Assembly (NCBI GenBank): GCA_022414725.1
Contig: CM039466.1
Span: forward strand, 31,986,319 to 32,050,318
From: Microglena sp. YARC
Lineage: Eukaryota > Chlorophyta > Chlorophyceae > Chlamydomonadales > Chlamydomonadaceae
Reading direction: 5' to 3'
DNA: 64,000 nt
Under the pieces are notes generated by a model. The model worked only from the letters and a program-made list of their open reading frames with translations, searched no databases and was not told the DNA's origin. Positions 1-12,878 of the stretch are shown piece after piece; positions within the stretch are counted from its first letter, which is position 1; each line of letters starts with the position of its first letter. The position numbers were made by a program, and so were the translations under genes.

Positions 1-542
1 TACTGGCCCAGACCGGTCTAGGCGACTTGCACGCCCTAGCCAATGTTTGTGGTGGTGGGGGTGGGGTGGGGGGTGCAATGTGAAGGTTGGTGGTGGTTTG
101 TAGAGAGAACGTGCTGTGATAGGGGGGTGAGTGTGGGTTATGGGCGGTGTGGTGGGGAGTGAGATTGTGGGTATGGTGATAAAAAGGTGTGTGTGTGTGG
201 TGGGGGGGGGGGGAGGGGGGGGAGTGTTGGCTGTGTGAGGTTGAAGAGGTGTAATAGAGGGGGAAATTGTGTGTAGGTGGAGCGTTAGGCTGTGGGAAAG
301 GAATAAGGGTGGAGAAAAGAAGAAGTTGAAAAGAAACTTTGACCACAAAAGGAAGCATACCTAAGCATACCTTAGAAGGTCTAAATAGGAGGTGCCGGGA
401 AAAGGGGGGGAAGGAGTAGAGCAGAAAATCAAATCAACGGGAGCGAGGTACGAGCTCCACGGCAATCACGTCTTCAGGCGTGATTGCTAAATTTCGCAAA
501 TCCTGAAGAAGGTGTGGGGGGATTGATGTGCGAATAATTTTG
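1..542. other. G-rich host-type sequence without genes
   Basis: Positions 1-340 are strongly G/T-rich low-complexity DNA (runs of G, GTGTGTG). The rest, up to the tandem repeat, is unremarkable. I see no coding sequence, RNA gene or clear regulatory site. Confidence 0.6.
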
Positions 543-1083
543 TAGACTGGCAGCGCCGCGGTACAATGATGAGGGGTCCAGGCCAGGTCCACTGCGTTCC
601 AGCGTTCACTGCGAGGGATGGGAGTAAGGAGTTGCGAGAAATGAGGGAGATAAGGTCTGGTGGCCGGCGTTTAACGAGCCTGAAAACCAGTACAGACTGA
701 CAGTGCCGCGGTACAATGATGAGGGTTCCAGGCCAGGTCCACTGCGTTCCAGCGTTCACTGCGAGGGATGGGGAGTAAGGAGTTGCGAGAAATGAGGGAT
801 ATAAGGTCTGGTGGCCGGTGTTTAATGAGCCTGAAAACCAGTACAGACTGACAGTGCCGCGGTACAATGATGAGGGGTCCAGGCCAGGTCCACTGCGTTC
901 CAGCGTTCACTGCGAGGGATGGGGAGTAAGGAGTTGCGAGAAATGAGGGAGATAAGGTCTGGTGGCCGGCGTTTAATGAGCCTGAAAACCAGTACAGACT
1001 GACAGTGCCGCGGTACAATGATGAGGGGTCTAGGCCAGGTCCACTGCGTTCCAGCGTTCACTGCGAGGGATGGGGAGTAAGGA
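543..1083. repeat. 151-bp tandem repeat, about 3.5 copies
   Basis: Units start at 543, 694, 845 and 996 with agact(g)gcagygccgcgg and are spaced exactly 151 bp. Each contains ccaggtccactgcgttcc, a gagttgcgagaaatgag block and a tail ending tgaaaaccagtac. Copies differ by only a few substitutions. Open frames on the minus strand across the array are a by-product of the repeat, since their amino-acid periodicity simply mirrors it. Confidence 0.9.
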
Positions 1084-1239
1084 GTTGCGAGAAATGAGTC
1101 CAGTTGTCTTTCTTCTTTTCTGGTTGCGAGAAATGAGTCCAGTTGTCTTTCTTCTTTTCTGGTTGCGAGAAATGAGTCCAGTAGTCTTTCTTCTTTTCTG
1201 GTTGCGAGAAATGAGTCCAGTTGTCTTTCTTCTTTTCTG
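1084..1239. repeat. 39-bp tandem repeat, 4 copies
   Basis: Four head-to-tail units of 39 bp start at 1084, 1123, 1162 and 1201. The unit begins ttgcgagaaatgag and ends in a T-rich stretch, cttttctgg. Its first part is the same ttgcgagaaatgag found in the preceding 151-bp repeat, so this array probably arose from that sequence. 39 is a multiple of 3, which produces a spurious 13-residue repeat ORF. Confidence 0.9.
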
Positions 1240-2504
1240 GTTGCCTCCCTGCTTTTGGCTTGTTTTTGCAGTTTCTCCCTTAGTTTGCTTCCCCTAGTTC
1301 AGTTTCCACCCTTAGTTGCCTCCTGAGTTTCCTCCTCAGTTGCCTCCTTAGTCCCCGCCCCCCCCCCCCCCTCCCCCCCTTTTTTCTCTTAGTTTTCTTG
1401 CATAGTTTTCCTTTTAGACCTCCTTAGTTTGCATCTCCTCTTTCAGTCTTCTGATCCGGTGACTGTTAGAGGTTGCAATGTTTTGGCCCCCCCCTCCATA
1501 AGTCTTTTTTCTTAGTAGTCCTAGCCCCTTCTCTTGGGCTTCCTGTTTTTGGCTTCTTCCTTGCCTCTCTGGTTTGTTTGTCTTCTGTTCCCGTCCTCCT
1601 TTGTCCCTTACGTCGCCCAGGTGGTGTCCGTCCCTTAGCTGTCAGCGAGGCGTACCCACATCTGCGAAAAGCCTGCACGTAGAGGGAGGGAGACTTGAGG
1701 TTCGTCTTGTCTTTGAGCAGTTCTCTCTGCTGGGCCTGGACGGGAGGGGCGGACACGTTGTAAGTCCACCCAAGCGTTCTGTGGGAGGTCTTCAGGGGAG
1801 GGGACTGGAATAGGGGTGACAACGACCGCTCTCTCTGTTGCTGAGGCAATCCATCGGGATTCAAGACCACGGAGGCCTCGCAGGTCAGGGTTAGTGCTAG
1901 GGTGAGTGTCCAAGGTGGAGGGGGGTAGAATGCTCCACAGCCTGGGCCAAGCAGCACGTTCCTCGGTATAACCTGGCACAAAATGGTGGAACTGGGGCTT
2001 TGTTGCATGATATGTTGGTGAAGAAGGGCCTGCCGTGCTTGGCGCACAGAGAGTTCAAGAAGGTTCACCTCAGTATCATCATGGAGGTGGAGACCCATGT
2101 TGTTGGGTCCAGTTGGAGGTCCTCCCAAAGACCAACCAGCCATGGTTCCAAGAGCTCTTGCCTCTGGTGGGGGGGAGGCCTTGCTGGATCAGCTGCTCCT
2201 CAAAGTCTGCCCGTAACCATGCTTCTCGAGGTTTCTTGCCTAGGGTGATGAGGGCAGCTTGGGGGTGTCCTTGGGGGGAAGGGCAGGAAGGGTGAGAGGG
2301 TGTAACCGGCCAGAGGGCCAGACCTCCCAAAGACGGTCCTCTCCAGTGAGGGGATCTGGCCCCTCTGCAAGGGGACCAGCAGGAGCAACAACGGGAAAGA
2401 GCTTCCATTTGGGAGGTGGAAGTTCAGGAAGGAGGACAGCATCCCGCCAGGGGTCTGGCAGAGAGGAGAGGATGAAGTCAAGGTCTTGGACAGCAGCGGG
2501 AGGG
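1240..2504 (+). repeat. Dispersed T/C-rich repeat, second copy near 59.75-60.13 kb
   Basis: Segments around 1245-1560 recur in the same order and orientation near 59750-60070: gcttttggcttgttt, tagtttgcttccc, the C-run, tccggtgactgttagagg and a block around tagtcctagccccttctc. Copies differ by many small indels. This is a host dispersed repeat, not a gene. Open frames here are short and mutually overlapping. The part from about 1680 to 2500 shows no convincing coding potential. Confidence 0.6.
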
Positions 2505-2846
2505 AGGTTTTTTTTTTTTTTTTTTTACATAGGGAGGAACCAGGAAAGGGAACATCTGATAAAACCTAGCCCTAAGTGACCAAGGAAGAAAAACCAAAGA
2601 AGAAGACTAGAGGACATGGACCAAAAAACCGCTAAGACAACAGATCCGAAGACAAAAGACGAAAAGACTAGGGGACAAAAGAACGAGGAACACAAACTAG
2701 TTACTAGGAGGACAAAGGACAAAGGGCCTTCCGAGCACCACCCCCACCTCCAAGCAACACTGTTCCTCCCCAACCAACAAAACACCACTGTAACCTCCAA
2801 GAGCAACACAGAAAAAGAAGGAAAGGCATGCACGCAAAGGTCTTGC
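2505..2846 (-). mobile_element. SINE-like repeat with poly(A) tail, minus orientation
   Basis: A poly(T) run at 2509-2526 is followed by a block that is the reverse complement of 62815-63185, where the same unit ends in a long A run. A third, diverged 3' part ends in an A run near 60262 (ggtcacaaagggctag then tttttctggttcc). A shared unit of about 340-370 bp ending in poly(A) at several places suggests a retroposed short element or the 3' end of a LINE. No ORF of its own is seen. Confidence 0.6.
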
Positions 2847-5800
2847 TGATCTAAGATGAGAGGGAGGAGATGGAGGATTCTGAGAGGCAGGAGGAAGTGG
2901 GTGGGGCTCGGAAGAAGGGAATCAGGAGAGAGCTGCTTCTGAAGTACTAAGGATGGGGTCGGGTGGTCCCGAATTAACTTGAAGAGAATAGCCTGCCCCC
3001 CTCCAGTAGGCTGACCTCTTATGCTGACCTCTGGAGGGGGCAGAGTAGCGGATTAGACCGCATGAGCGTCTGTAACACTCAAATGGGGCACTGAGCAGCT
3101 CCCATAGCCGCGAAATTGCAGTCGCTCCAGCCGAATTGGCCGAAGCAGCTTCGCAGCAAAGTTATAAGGCGGCCGGAGAGCAGACATTGCTAGGGCGAAA
3201 AAAGGACCTCCAGCTCCAATTGTCGCCTCAAAGCTTCGTCTACTAGGTATCTCAGCAGCTGACATGAAGGAGCAGGGATGAGAGGGAGGAGATGGAGGAT
3301 TCTGAGAGGCAGGAGGAAGTGGGTGGGGCTCGGAAGAAGGGAATCAGGAGAGAGCTGCTTCTGAAGTACTAAGGATGGGGTCGGGTGGTCCCGAATTAAC
3401 TTGAAGAGAATAGCCTGCCCCCCTCCAGTAGGCTGACCTCTTATGCTGACCTCTGGAGGGGGCAGAGTAGCGGATTAGACCGCATGAGCGTCTGTAACAC
3501 TCAAATGGGGCACTGAGCAGCTCCCATAGCCGCGAAATTGCAGTCGCTCCAGCCGAATTGGCCGAAGCAGCTTCGCAGCAAAGTTATAAGGCGGCCGGAG
3601 AGCAGACATTGCTAGGGCGAAAAAAGGACCTCCAGCTCCAATTGTCGCCTCAAAGCTTCGTCTACTAGGTATCTCAGCAGCTGACATGAAGGAGCAGGGA
3701 TGAGAGGGGAGGAGATGGAGGATTCTGAGAGGCAGGAGGAAGTGGGTGGGGCTCGGAAGAAGGGAATCAGGAGAGAGCTGCTTCTGAAGTACTAAGGATG
3801 GGGGTCGGGTGGTCCCGAATTAACTTGAAGAGAATAGTCTGCCCCCCTCCAGTAGGCTGACCTCTTATGCTGACCTCTGGAGGGGGCAGAGTAGCGGATT
3901 AGACCGCATGAGCGTCTGTAACACTCAATGGGGCACTGAGCAGCTCCCATAGCGCAAAATTGCAGTCGCTCCAGCCGAATTGGCCGAAGCAGCTTTCGCA
4001 GCAAAGTTATAAGGCGGCCGGAGAGCAGACATTGCTAGGGCGAAAAAAGGACCTCCAGCTCCAATTGTCGCCTCAAAGCTTCGTCTACTAGGTATCTCAG
4101 CAGCTGACATGAAGGAGCAGGGATGAGAGGGAGGAGATGGAGGATTCTGAGAGGCAGGAGGAAGTGGGTGGGGCTCGGAAGAAGGGAATCAGGAGAGAGC
4201 TGCTTCTGAAGTACTAAGGATGGGGGTCGGGTGGTCCCGAATTAACTTGAAGAGAATAGTCTGCCCCCCTCCAGTAGGCTGACCTCTTATGCTGACCTCT
4301 GGAGGGGGCAGAGTAGCGGATTAGACCGCATGAGCGTCTGTAACACTCAAATGGGGCACTGAGCAGCTCCCATAGCCGCAAAATTGCAGTCGCTCCAGCC
4401 GAATTGGCCGAAGCAGCTTTGCAGCAAAGTTATAAGGCGGCCGGAGAGCAGACATTGCTAGGGCGAAAAAAAGGACCTCCAGCTCCAATTGTCGGCCTCA
4501 AAGCTTCGTCTACTAGGTATCTCAGCAGCTGACATGAAGGAGCAGGGATGAGAGGGAGGAGATTGGAGGATTCTGAGAGCAGGAGGAAGTGGGTGGGGCT
4601 CGGAAGGGCAGGAAGGACCTCCAGGGTCTTTTGGAGGGGGCAGAGTAGCGGATTAGACCGCGCAATGAGCGTCTGTTAACACTCGTAGCCGAATTGCAGT
4701 CGGGTCTGAGACATTGCTGGATTCTCTGAGGAAGTGGGTGGGGCTCGGAAGAAGGGAATCAGGAGAGAGCTGCTTCTCTATAAGGATGGGTCCCGAATTA
4801 ACTTGAAGAGGCCTGCCCCTCCAGTAGGCTGACCTCTTATGCTGACCTCTGGAGGGGCAGAGTAGCGGATTAGACCGCATGAGCGTCTGTAACACTCAAA
4901 TGGGGCACTGAGCAGCTCCCATAGCGCGAAATTGCAGTCGCTCCAGCCGAATTGGCCGAAGCAGCTTCGCAGCAAAGTTATAAGGCGGCCGGAGAGCAGA
5001 CATTGCTAGGGCGAAAAAAAGGACCTCCAGCTCCAATTGTCGCCTCAAAGCTTCGTCTACTAGGTATCTCAGCAGCTGACATGAAGGAGCAGGGATGAGA
5101 GGGAGGAGATGGAGGATTCTGAGAGGCAGGAGGAAGTGGGTGGGGCCTCGGAAGAAGGGAATCAGGAGAGAGCTGCTTCTGAAGTACTAAGGATGGGGGG
5201 TCGGGTGGTCCCGAATTAACTTGAAGAGAATAGCCTGCCCCCTCCAGTAGGCTGACCTCTTATGCTGAACCTCTGGAGGGGGCAGAGTAGCGGATTAGAC
5301 CGCATGAGCGTCTGTAACACTCAAATGGGGCACTGAGCAGCTCCCATAGCCGCGAAATTGCAGTCGCTCCAGCCGAATTGGCCGAAGCAGCTTCGCAGCA
5401 AAGTTATAAGGCGGCCGGAGAGCAGACATTGCTAGGACGAAAAAAGGACCTCCAGCTCCAATTGTCGCCTCAAAGCTTCGTCTACTAGGTATCTCAGCAG
5501 CTGACATGAAGGAGCAGGGATGAGAGGGAGGAGATGGAGGATTCTGAGAGGCAGGAGGAAGTGGGTGGGGCTCGGAAGAAGGGAATCAGGAGAGAGCTGC
5601 TTCTGAAGTACTAAGGATGGGGGTCGGGTGGTCCCGAATTAACTTGAAGAGAATAGCCTGCCCCCTCCAGTAGGCTGACCTCTTATGCTGACCTCTGGAG
5701 GGGCAGAGTAGCGGATTAGACCGCATGAGCGTCTGTAACACTCAAATGGGGCACTGAGCAGCTCCCATAGCCGCGAAATTGCAGTCGCTCCAGCCGAATT

Positions 5801-8800
5801 GGCCGAAGCAGCTTCGCAGCAAAGTTATAAGGCGCCGGAGAGCAGACATTGCTAGGGCGAAAAAAGGACCTCCAGCTCCAATTGTCGCCTCAAAGCTTCG
5901 TCTACTAGGTATCTCAGCAGCTGACATGAAGGAGCAGGGATGAGAGGGAGGAGATGGAGGGGGATTCTGAGAGGGGGCAGGAGGAAGTGAGGTCGGCAGC
6001 TCGGCAAGTTATAAGGGGCCGGAGGGAATCAGGAGAGAGCTGCTTCAGGGATGAAGTACTAAGGAATGGGGGTCGGGTGGTCCCGAATTAACTTGAAGAG
6101 AATAGCCTGCCCCCCTCCAGTAGGCTGACTCCTCTTATGCTGACTCTGGAGGGGCAGAGTAGCGGATTAGACCGCATGAGAGCGTCTGTAACACTCAAAT
6201 GGGGCACTGAGCAGCTCCATACTGCAGTCGCTCCAGCCGAATTGGCCGAAGCAGCTTCGCGCAGCAAAGTTATAAGGCGGCCGGAGAGCAGACATTGCTA
6301 GGGCGGAAAAAGGACCTCCAGCTCCAATCTGTTCAAAGCTTCGTCTACTAGGTATCTCAGCAGCTGACATGAGGAGGGGATGAGAGGGAGGAGATGGAGG
6401 ATTCTGAGAGGCAAGGAGGAAGTGGGTGGGGCTCTCGGAAGAAGGAATCAGGAGAGAGCTGCTTCTGAAGTACTAAGGATGGGGGTCGGTGGTCGAATTA
6501 ACTTGAAGAGAATAGCCTGCCCCCTCCAGTAGGCTGACCTCTTATGCTGACCTCTGTAGGGGGCAGAGTAGCGGATTAGACCGCATGAGCCGCGTCTGTA
6601 ACACTCAAATGGGGGCACTGAGCAGCTCCCATAGCCGTGAAATTGCATCGCTCCAGCCGAATTGGCCGAAGCAGCTTCGCAGCAAAGTTTATAAGGCGGC
6701 CGGAGAGCAGACATTGCTTAGGGGAAAAAGGACCTCCAGCTCCAATTGTCGTCTCAAAGCTTCGTCTACTAGGTATCTCAGCAGCTGACATGAAGGAGCA
6801 GGGATGAGAGGGAGGAGATGCGAGGATTCTGAGAGGCAGGAGAAGTGGGTGGGGCTCGGAAGAAGGGATATCAGGAGAGAGCTGCTTCTGAAGTACTAAG
6901 GATGGGGGTCGGGTGGTCCCGAATTAACTTTGAAGAGAATAGCCTGCCCCCTCCAGTAGGCTGACCTCTTATGCTGACCTCTGGAGGGGGCAGAGTAGCG
7001 GATTAGACCGCATGAGCGTCTGTAACACTCAAATGGGCACTGAGCAGCTCCCATAGCCGTGAAATTGCAGTCGCTCCAGCCGAATTGGCCGAAGCAGCTT
7101 CGCAGCAAAGTTATAAGGCGGCCGGAGAGCAGACATTGCTAGGGCGAAAAAAGGACCTCCAGCTCCAATTGTCGCCTCAAAGCTTCGTCTACTTAGGTAT
7201 CTCAGCAGCTGACATGAAGGAGCAGGGATGAGAGGGAGGAGATGGAGGATTCTGAGAGGCAGGAGAAGTGGGTGGGGCTCGGAAGAAGGGAATCAGGAGA
7301 GAGCTGCTTCTGAAGTACTAAGGATGGGGGTCGGGTGGTCCGAATTAACTTGAAGAGAATAGCCTGCCCCCCTCCAGTAGGCTGACCTCTTATGCTGACC
7401 TCTGGAGGGGGCAGAGTAGCGGATTAGACCGATGAGCGTCTGTAACACTCAAATGGGGCACTGAGCAGCTCCCATAGCCGCGAAATTGCAGTCGCTCCAG
7501 CCGAATTGGCCGAAGCAGCTTCGCAGCAAAGTTATAAGGCGGCCGGAGAGCAGACATTGCTAGGGCGAAAAAGGACCTCCAGCTCCAATTGTCGCCTCAA
7601 AGCTTCGTCTACTAGGTATTCAGCAGCTGACATGAAGGAGCAGGGATGAGAGGGAGGAGATGGAGGATTCTGAGAGGCAGGAGGAAGTGGGTGGGGCTCG
7701 GAAGAAGGGAATCAGGAGAGAGCTGCTTCTGAAGTACTAAGGATGGGGGTCGGGTGGTCCCGAATTAACTTGAAGAGAATAGCCTGCCCCCCTCCAGTAG
7801 GCTGACCTCTTATGCTGACCTCTGGAGGGGGCAGAGTAGCGGATTAGACCGCATGAGCGTCTGTAACACTCAAATGGGGCACTGAGCAGCTCCCATAGCC
7901 GCGAAATTGCAGTCGCTCCAGCCGAATTGGCCGAAGCAGCTTCGCAGCAAAGTTATAAGGCGGCCGGAGAGCAGACATTGCTAGGGCGAAAAAAGGACCT
8001 CCAGCTCAATTGTCGCCTCAAAGCTTCGTCTACTAGGTATCTCAGCAGCTGACATGAAGGAGCAGGGATGAGAGGAGGAGATGGAGGATTCTGAGAGGCA
8101 GGAGGAGTGGGTGGGGCTCGGAAGAAGGGAATCAGGAGAGAGCTGCTTCTGAAGTACTAAGGATGGGGGTCGGGTGGTCCCGAATTAACTTGAAGAGAAT
8201 AGCCTGCCCCCCTCCAGTAGGGCTGACCAGAGTCTTAATGCTGACCTCAAATGGATGGGCAGGCATTGAGTAGCGGATTAGACCGCATAGGAAACGAAAA
8301 AAAAGAGCGTCTGTAACGTGGAGGGTATCTCAAATGGGGCAGGGATGAGAGGGAGGAGAATGGAGGATTTTCTGGAGAGCAGTGGGTGGGGCTCGGAGAA
8401 GGGAATCAGGAGAGAGCTGCCTGAAGTATAAGGATGGGGTAGTTCCCGCTGTGAAGAGAAAACGCGCCTTGTCCCCCTCCATTGCATGCTGTCAGAGGGG
8501 CGCTCCAGCCGTAACACCTCAAATGGGGCAACTGGCCGCTTCCAAGCGTAGAAAGCAGAGTTCGCAGCAAAGTTATAAAGGCGGCGGAGAGCAGACATTG
8601 CTAGGAGCGAAAAAAAGGACCTCCAGCTCCAATTGTCGCCTCAAAGCTTCGTCTACTAGGTATCTTCAAGCAGCTGACATGAAGGAGCAGGGATGGAGAG
8701 GGAGGAGATGGAGGATCTGAGAGCAGGAAGGAAGTGGGTGGGGCTCGGAAGAAGGGAATCGGAGAGAGCTGCTTCTGAAGTAATAAGGATGGGGGGTCGG

Positions 8801-10190
8801 GGTGGTCCGAATTAAACTTGAAGAGAATAGCCTGCCCCCCTCAGTAGGACCTGTTCTTATGCTGACCTCTGGAGGGGGCAGAGTCGGATTAGAGCCGCAT
8901 GAGCGAGTCTGTAACACTCAAATGGGGCACTGAGGCAGCTCCCATAGCCGGAAATTGCAGTCGCTCCAGCCGAATTGGCCGAAGCAGCTTCGCAGCAAGT
9001 TTATAAGGCGGCCGGAGAGCAAGAATTGCTAGGCCGAAAAAAGACCTCCAGCTCCAATTGTCGCTCAAGGAGCTTCGTCTACTAGGTATCTCAGGCAGCT
9101 TGACATGAAGGAGGAGCAGGATGAGAGGGAGGAGATGGAGGATTCTGAGAGGCAGGAGGAAGTGGGTGGGGCTCGGAAGAAGGGAATCAGGAGAGAGCTG
9201 CTTCTGAAGTACTAAGGATGGGGGTCGGGTGGTCCCGAATTAACTTGAAGAGAAATAAGCCCTCTGCCCCCCTCCAGTAGGCCCGACCTCTTATGCTGAC
9301 CTCGTGGAGGGGGCAGAGTAGCGGAATTAGACCGCATGGCGCGTCTGTAACACTCAATGGGGCACTGAGCAAGCTCCCATAGCCGTGCAAAATTGGTCAG
9401 TCGCTCTCAGCCGAATTGGCCGAAGCAGGCTTCGCAGCAAGTTATAAGGCGGCCCGGAGTGCAGTGTTACATTGTAGGTGCGGAAAAAAAGGACCTCCAG
9501 CTTCCAATTGTCGCCTCAAAGCGTCGTCTACTAGGTATCTCAGCAGCTGACATGAAGGAGCAGGAGGATGAGAGGGAGGAGATGGAGGATTCTGAGAGGC
9601 AGGAGGAATTTGTGGGTGGGGGCTCGGAAAGAAGGGAATCAGGAGAGAGCTGCTTCTGATTAAAGTACTAAGGATGGGGGTCGGGTAGGTCCCCGAATTA
9701 ACTTGCAAAGAGAAGAAGAGAATGCCTGCCCCCTCACAGTAGGAAAACTGAACCTCTTATGTCCTGACCTCTGGAGAGGGGCAGAGTAGCGGATTAGACC
9801 GTAAATGAGCGTGCTGTAACACTCAAAATGGGGCACTGAGCGCTCCATAGCCGCGCGAAATTAGGCAGTCGCTCCAGCCGAATTGGCCGAAGATCAGCAG
9901 CTTCGCGGCAAAGTTATACAGGGGCCGGAGAGCAGACATTGCTAGGGCGAAAAAAGGACCTCCAGCTCCAATTGTCGCTCGCTCAAGGCTTCGTCTACTA
10001 GGTATCCCTCAGCAGGCTGACACTTGAAGGAGCAGGGTTGATGAGGGAGGAGATGGAGAATTTCTGAAGAGCAGGAGGAAGTGGGTGGGGCTGGAAGAGA
10101 GGGAAATAGAGGAGAGAGCTGCTTCTGAAGTACTTAAGGACATGGGGGGGGGTGGTCCCTGGAATTAACTTGGTGGAGAAGGAATAGTAA
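2847..10190. repeat. 422-bp satellite array, about 17 units
   Basis: A unit of about 422 bp is repeated head to tail; the marker gagcgtctgtaacactc recurs near 3063, 3486, 3910, 4331, 4880, 5308, 5728, 6592, 7015, 7434 and 7855, with damaged copies between and after. Units at 2847-4550, 5090-5930 and 6800-8200 are nearly identical. Those at 4560-4870, 5940-6370 and 8220-10190 have dense small indels and rearranged pieces. The unit contains a CT/GGAG self-complementary stretch (gcccccctccag ... ctggagggggc) that could form a stem. Minus-strand ORFs of 60-88 codons inside it are by-products; the period is not a multiple of three. No rRNA, tRNA or snRNA was recognised in the unit. Confidence 0.92.
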
Positions 10191-10215
10191 AATCAGAAAA
10201 TAAAGATAAGATATA

Positions 10216-11215
10216 NNNNNNNNNNNNNNNNNNNNNNNNNNNNNNNNNNNNNNNNNNNNNNNNNNNNNNNNNNNNNNNNNNNNNNNNNNNNNNNNNNNNN
10301 NNNNNNNNNNNNNNNNNNNNNNNNNNNNNNNNNNNNNNNNNNNNNNNNNNNNNNNNNNNNNNNNNNNNNNNNNNNNNNNNNNNNNNNNNNNNNNNNNNNN
10401 NNNNNNNNNNNNNNNNNNNNNNNNNNNNNNNNNNNNNNNNNNNNNNNNNNNNNNNNNNNNNNNNNNNNNNNNNNNNNNNNNNNNNNNNNNNNNNNNNNNN
10501 NNNNNNNNNNNNNNNNNNNNNNNNNNNNNNNNNNNNNNNNNNNNNNNNNNNNNNNNNNNNNNNNNNNNNNNNNNNNNNNNNNNNNNNNNNNNNNNNNNNN
10601 NNNNNNNNNNNNNNNNNNNNNNNNNNNNNNNNNNNNNNNNNNNNNNNNNNNNNNNNNNNNNNNNNNNNNNNNNNNNNNNNNNNNNNNNNNNNNNNNNNNN
10701 NNNNNNNNNNNNNNNNNNNNNNNNNNNNNNNNNNNNNNNNNNNNNNNNNNNNNNNNNNNNNNNNNNNNNNNNNNNNNNNNNNNNNNNNNNNNNNNNNNNN
10801 NNNNNNNNNNNNNNNNNNNNNNNNNNNNNNNNNNNNNNNNNNNNNNNNNNNNNNNNNNNNNNNNNNNNNNNNNNNNNNNNNNNNNNNNNNNNNNNNNNNN
10901 NNNNNNNNNNNNNNNNNNNNNNNNNNNNNNNNNNNNNNNNNNNNNNNNNNNNNNNNNNNNNNNNNNNNNNNNNNNNNNNNNNNNNNNNNNNNNNNNNNNN
11001 NNNNNNNNNNNNNNNNNNNNNNNNNNNNNNNNNNNNNNNNNNNNNNNNNNNNNNNNNNNNNNNNNNNNNNNNNNNNNNNNNNNNNNNNNNNNNNNNNNNN
11101 NNNNNNNNNNNNNNNNNNNNNNNNNNNNNNNNNNNNNNNNNNNNNNNNNNNNNNNNNNNNNNNNNNNNNNNNNNNNNNNNNNNNNNNNNNNNNNNNNNNN
11201 NNNNNNNNNNNNNNN
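10216..11215. other. Assembly gap, exactly 1000 N
   Basis: A run of exactly 1000 N, the same length as the second gap. The round number marks a placeholder of unknown true size. Adjacency of the satellite and the gene-bearing contig is therefore an inference of the assembler. Confidence 0.99.
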
Positions 11216-11299
11216 AAAGAGGAGAGTAAGATGAAGAGTCTCGTGGAGAGACCGCTACGAAGTGTCCTGATCGGGGCATGATTTATGGATTCCCGTCTC

Positions 11300-11860
11300 T
11301 TAAACTCTTGATGAGCCAGATCGGATTGCAACCCCGCCTCCTACGCATATATGATGCATGACATTCTGATGCAGTCCAAAGGAATTTGGAGTGCGCTTTT
11401 TTTTAAGCAGGGCGTTTGTGGGCTCTGCATTGCACATTACTTCCAGATTTCGGGCGTTTTGTGGGATCTGTGGAGAGCAGGCGCCTAAGATTAAGCGGTT
11501 GAGTGCGTCGACTGGCGATGGTAATGCATAGTCCATTGTATGCCGTCGTCTCCGAAGTACGTTGGGCTTACCCCGCGTCGAAGCGAATGACGTCTGTAAT
11601 GATGTAGTCGCCAGCCGCTTCGGCTAAAACGGTAGCCGGATATGGGCAGGATTCCGCTCGAAGAACAACCTGGTTGCGGGTGATCGGGCGGCAGGCCGCG
11701 TATATTGTTGGGCACTTATCAAGTGTACAGGCACGACTTCGTCGCAAGGGGAGGAGCTCTTGCGGTGGCGTTGGGTCGCACGGCGAGTTAGATCCACTTC
11801 TCGGCCGCATCGCGTGGCAAACTTCCCTCGACGAACCACCGGCGTAGTGCACATTGCAAC
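11300..11860 (-). pseudogene. Decayed minus-strand ORF, unassigned
   Basis: Three minus-strand frames are open in turn. One ends near 11588 with residues GDYIITDVIRFDAG; another continues around SPTYFGDDGIQWTM; the third runs to 11300 through LNRLILGACSPQIPQNARN. Non-repetitive composition and the hand-over between frames fit a frameshifted gene, perhaps of viral origin given its neighbours. I recognise no family and the start cannot be fixed. It could also be chance open frames; confidence is low. Confidence 0.25.
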
Positions 11861-12878
11861 CTCGGCGTTACCAGGGCAACTGTTCCCGAAACTATTGTGG
11901 TGGGGGGTTGCCAGGCTTAATAAAAACGTAGTGTTGTTGGCACTACCCGGGGAAGTTCGGCTAGGATCGGTCAGAGCCGGGTGCGAGCTGCAGTGTGTGC
12001 GATGGTACATGGCTGTGAGGACATGTGTAATGACTGGAGAGGATGTGTGTGGTGAGTACAACACGGGAACTCAATATGCAGGGTTTCACATTTATTTTTC
12101 ATGAGGGTGCCCTGGATGATTACTATGCCCGGTGTGTCCCACTTTATAGAGAAACAGGACAACTGTAATTGACCAATTGACAACAGGATGACAATGGTCA
12201 CAGAGCTGAACAATTGAGCAAGAGAGTAGCGTTGTAATTGGGCTCGAGCCCATGTACCTTGTCGTAGCAACAAGCGAATAATTATCGAAGTCTTCCGCGT
12301 GTCTGCATCTCTCCTCCCGAGCGTGCATTCACGTCGTCTATTCTCAGCCAATCGGCAGCAGAGAGACATCGCGTTGGCGTAGTCGACATTCAAAAGAGTG
12401 CGTACTCGGCCGGAACACGCCGTCGCGGTCATTGGCTAGGCATGCAGGGGAGATGCGGCAAAAATGGTCGCTTATAGTCACACAGGAACGAAGACGCCTC
12501 GTTCATTAAAAAGATTTGTAGGGTGCGCGTCTCGCTGGTGCCACCGCCTCAGAAGATCGGACATGAGCCTGAAACATCAAGAACACCAGATACTGAGCAT
12601 ATATCGGCGTGGCAGAGTGACGGCGCCACGTAATTTCCCGAGTTGACCATAAGCCACAGCCGAGGCTACGCTATGCTTGGTGGAACAATAGTGTGTCGGA
12701 TCACGGGGTGCGGGTTGCGAGTTCCGCAGGACGAGGACGACGAAGCGTCTTCGCTCGTCATGCAGTGTAAACGGAGCGGAAACCCAACTTGAATAATTTT
12801 GAACGGTGATGTACATCACCGCTGTCACGCGAGTTCGGGCGCGCAGCAACATCTTTGGAGGAGAGGAGGAGTGTTCTG
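11861..12878. other. No supported gene
   Basis: About 1 kb between the decayed ORF and the next plausible gene. Open frames overlap on both strands without recognisable motifs. I see no RNA gene or repeat. Confidence 0.5.

Noticed and set aside
487..1061. Overlapping minus-strand ORFs with repeated GTQWTWPG peptides
   Set aside because: Direct translation of the 151-bp tandem repeat in shifting frames.
3053..7108. Repeated 60-70 codon minus-strand ORFs in the satellite (MSAAEIPSRRSFE...)
   Set aside because: Same sequence in each satellite unit, period not a multiple of three, broken by indels in many units; no sign of selection.
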